From contig CAJKBH010000017.1 in assembly GCA_905198125.1 (NCBI GenBank), forward strand, positions 5,066 to 69,065: a stretch of DNA of 64,000 bases, given 5' to 3'. Shown piece by piece: positions 62,301-64,000 of the stretch. A model generated the notes under the pieces. It searched no databases. It saw only the letters and a list, made by a program, of their open reading frames with translations, and had not been told where the DNA came from. The stretch is from an uncultured Porphyromonadaceae bacterium (GTDB taxonomy: Bacteria > Bacteroidota > Bacteroidia > Bacteroidales > Muribaculaceae). Within the stretch, counting starts at the first letter, position 1. The number at the start of each line of letters is the position of its first letter. The position numbers were made by a program, and so were the translations under genes.

Positions 62301-63871
62301 ACCTGCTGAACGTCTACGTGAAGAAGGGCGGTGAGATAAACAAGGTGCTGAGTGTCGACAACAGCACGCTGAGCATAGGAAAATGGAACAAGATCCGCGT
62401 GGACTTAGGCGCCTACAAGGGTGAGACCGTGCAGCTGCGCATAGGCAGCGAGGCCCGCGGCATAGCGGTGAACTTCCTGGACAACATCACGGTGAAGGAC
62501 GAGCTTGACTACGACGTGGCCGCCCACAGCATCGACGTTCCGTTGGGCGCAAGCTCGCAGGAGGAGTTCGACGTCACGGTCACGGCCGGCAACGAAGGCG
62601 TCAAGACAGCCACCGGCGTGAGCGTGGAACTGATACGCGAAGGCAATGTCGTAGACACCAAGACCATGGCCGATGTGGCTCCCGACGCGTTCGGCACGGT
62701 GACTTTCAGGCAGAAGCTAAACTCCGCCGAGCGTAAGGCCACATTCCAGGCCCGCCTCGTGCTTGAAGGCGACGGATACCTTGACAACAACCTCACAGGC
62801 AAGGCCACTGTGGCGCGCAACGTTTCCAAACTGCCCGTGGTGGAGAACCTGACGGGCGCCGGCTCCGGCAACGACAACTCGCTGACTTGGGACGCCATCG
62901 ACACGAGCCGCCCCGTGGACCGCGAGATAGTAGAGGACTTCGAGAGCGCCGTGTCCTGGGCCGACCAGCTGGACGGCTGGGCGTTCGTGGACGTGGACGG
63001 CGGCGATTGCGGCGGTTTCAAGCAGCTTGAAATCCCCGGCCATCCCCTCTATACTCCAGCTTCGTTCTACGTGTTCGACGCCTCGCTCGATAAGATCCAG
63101 GAAGCCGGTGACGCCGCCTTGTTCGCCGCCCACAGCGGCTACAAGTACCTGGCCTCGATGTACGTGCTGTATCAGAACGTGGACGACTGGGCCATCTCGC
63201 CCCTGATCACCGACAACGAGCAGACCATCTCGTTCTGGGCCGCAGGCCTCGGCGCTTCGGACTATGAGAATATCGAGGTATGGGTCAGCAGCCTCGATTC
63301 CACCGATCCCAAGGACTTTACGAAGGTGAAGGATTATCCCCGCTTCGCAGGCACATGGAGGGAATACACCGCCAAGATGCCGGCCGGCACCAAGCGTTTC
63401 GCCATCCGTTCCTATTCCAAGGACGGCTTCATGCTCCGCATCGACGATGTGAGGTACACGGCGCGCATGGCATGGGACAACCTCGTGCTGAAGGGCTATA
63501 ACGTTTACTGCGACCGCGTCCTTCTCAACGAGGCGCCGCTTGCCGCAGCATCGTTCGCCCACCTGGACGGTGCCGCCGCCGACCACACTTATCATGTCAC
63601 GGCAATCTACGACAAGGGCGAGAGCGAGTTGAGCGAATCCCTGACACTTTCCAGCAGCGGTATCGGCAGCGTCAGCGGCGACGCTCAGGCAGTGGTGTTC
63701 GTTGACGGCCGCAACATCGTGGTTAGCTGCGAGGATTCCGCTTCCGTGGCCGTGACAGCTACCGACGGACGCATGGCCTACACCGGCAAGGGCAGTGCCC
63801 GCGTCGGCGTGGCTCCCGGCATCTACGTAGTGACCGTAGGACACCGTGCCGTCAAGGTAATGGTGCGCTGA
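59384..63871 (+). CDS. Large secreted multidomain protein (choice-of-anchor J / Fn3-like)
   Basis: 1495 aa with signal peptide (MRLSYHLLATLLLACGLWTA). The first ~300 residues suggest a beta-propeller-like region. Fn3-like domains follow (PAVPGLEVTPRDAELKAAVK, then NVALVLNGSNATLTWDAVT and further ones). Cleaved-adhesin/choice-of-anchor-J-type domains are marked by DDWLMSPPVYLEGGKVYEF, DNNLLNVYVKKGG and DDWAISPLITDNEQTISFW. The last ~70 residues end in GIYVVTVGHRAVKVMV, the pattern of a T9SS type A sorting domain. Likely displayed on or released from the cell surface; ligand unknown. Confidence 0.75.
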   Translation: MRLSYHLLATLLLACGLWTAADAQTVAKVSSHSTSKTVPVAKALSYSEADASQTIPMTRRQARLSGVQSPASRPAPRVMSSAPSLAPNIVLRGEVVDADTWLQTPTAYDISQILVTNGVASFKKLGSMRLAYSMMYDNWDGILYASGVSAEFGDVSYDVDLYRISTWKNYKSWLGDDPTFIAGSDCARDPSTGDVYSCVMGVNSKPCWAQNNFHLVDEYTAGPKEIIKILPETLIAVGCTNAGQYYAMGASGKFYKVEKATGELTLVAQTDVESTYKCSGCVNDDNNTFLMTYANDTEAGLVEIDLATGATVTLAKFPDGQQVAGLHIAKPMAQAKAPAVPGLEVTPRDAELKAAVKITLPVTLNDGTPAAGETFTWKVYVNDEPKATGTAQAGATAETEITVPSAGSYEVAVVAANATGDSPQALIKTYIGPGVPKTPANVALVLNGSNATLTWDAVTESNGGWFDARAVTYNVMDETGKTVATGLTETTWSTTLDAPAGTYRRVSYSVKAVNNNVESEAARSNVIGLGNYTAPMSMNLDKRDTFDEHTVIDANNDRNTWRYSAGHTIYSYHDSNNGDDWLMSPPVYLEGGKVYEFTTSLAASSNYFAEKIEVKYGTAPTVEAMTSTAIEPVEFKRSEPRDMHGMLRPATSGLYYIGFHAISRYGRYLITLYSYDVQEAVDPATPEAPSEMTVTPAANGDLKATVAFKSPAKLVVGTPISGNVSCRIYRGETLVTTLSCTPGEAASYEDAVPEKGTYEYVVRAVNGEVEGLAARVSAYVGPSTPANVTGVNLWQSGMNVNMTWQPVTTDVDGKEIPAANVTYDVYQGIVHEDGLHIGNKLNSTPLTDTKFAAELQQNPDEQTFLYLLVRANNRDVNGNFTSGAAIVGKPYELPVRYSAAPSENLAIVAGGAGTVGRGSDAESMHSADNDGFFYYISNATASETYLETGRINLNVEKPILTLCAWRVSGEDNNLLNVYVKKGGEINKVLSVDNSTLSIGKWNKIRVDLGAYKGETVQLRIGSEARGIAVNFLDNITVKDELDYDVAAHSIDVPLGASSQEEFDVTVTAGNEGVKTATGVSVELIREGNVVDTKTMADVAPDAFGTVTFRQKLNSAERKATFQARLVLEGDGYLDNNLTGKATVARNVSKLPVVENLTGAGSGNDNSLTWDAIDTSRPVDREIVEDFESAVSWADQLDGWAFVDVDGGDCGGFKQLEIPGHPLYTPASFYVFDASLDKIQEAGDAALFAAHSGYKYLASMYVLYQNVDDWAISPLITDNEQTISFWAAGLGASDYENIEVWVSSLDSTDPKDFTKVKDYPRFAGTWREYTAKMPAGTKRFAIRSYSKDGFMLRIDDVRYTARMAWDNLVLKGYNVYCDRVLLNEAPLAAASFAHLDGAAADHTYHVTAIYDKGESELSESLTLSSSGIGSVSGDAQAVVFVDGRNIVVSCEDSASVAVTATDGRMAYTGKGSARVGVAPGIYVVTVGHRAVKVMVR

Positions 63872-63884
63872 TCATAAATTAAAG

Positions 63885-63937
63885 AGAATCCCGCCGCAGG
63901 CACAGTCATGTGACGGGATTCTTTTTTATTTTTTTAA
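63885..63937 (+). terminator. Terminator of the large surface protein gene
   Basis: AGAATCCCG (63885-63893) pairs with CGGGATTCT (63914-63922), followed by TTTTTTATTTTTTT. The remaining 63 bp of the window show no feature. Confidence 0.9.
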
Positions 63938-64000
63938 CTTAAAAATCACGGCTCTTTCATTTAAAAAAGACTTGAGCTTCCGAAAAGCCTGTTATTTTAT

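Overview
The window comes from a Bacteroidales chromosome, most like Muribaculaceae/Bacteroides relatives. The evidence is promoters of the form TTG-N20-22-TAnnTTTG, host genes with almost no Shine-Dalgarno sequences, DUF5723 and choice-of-anchor-J/T9SS-type surface proteins, and a single-chain PurL. Family placement beyond the order is inference.

Positions 1 to about 29.8 kb are most of a temperate tailed prophage. Its left end lies outside the window and no integrase was seen. Apart from the rightward repressor (29294-29695) it is read leftwards. From right to left: control (XRE repressor, Cro-like HTH, LuxR-type HTH), replication (1012-aa primase-helicase, DnaA-domain-IV-like protein), a set of small early genes, two orphan DNA methyltransferases, a tail-fibre-like protein, a lipoprotein, a DnaQ-BRCT exonuclease, and more small genes. 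A 0.75-kb cis region (13771-14515) follows. Left of it are the virion genes: protease-scaffold, major capsid, PRTase, PLD-like protein, terminase subunits, lysis cassette (holin-like, amidase, spanin-like), a stand-alone MutS domain I protein and portal.

From 29.8 to 40.4 kb is chromosomal backbone with mobile touches: a RAYT/Y1 transposase next to REP-like repeats, a YeiH-type transporter, purT, a DUF3108 protein, a surface lipoprotein plus DUF5723 pair, a strong candidate small RNA (about 37925-38167), a HigBA toxin-antitoxin pair and DinD. Three copies of a repeated terminator-like element lie between these genes.

From 40.4 to 56.1 kb is a purine supercluster read leftwards: purE, purL, purC, purM, purH, purD, folD, purB, purA, guaB, guaA. 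With purT it covers nearly all of the path from PRPP to AMP and GMP; purF, purK and purN are not in the window. Seven 18-bp direct repeats precede purE. From 56.5 kb on come tRNA-Leu(UAA), an apparently leaderless queA coupled to aroA, and a 1495-aa secreted multidomain protein closed by a terminator.

The most unusual signals are in the prophage. The 13771-14515 region combines a perfect parS-type palindrome, a consensus DnaA box, a folded stem-loop block and ten GTAC motifs mostly spaced by multiples of one helical turn. Six small early genes carry near-perfect Shine-Dalgarno sequences with the same 6-nt spacing, in a phylum that hardly uses them. Interlocked inverted repeats form the leader of one of those operons. 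A lone MutS mismatch-recognition domain sits among the late genes.
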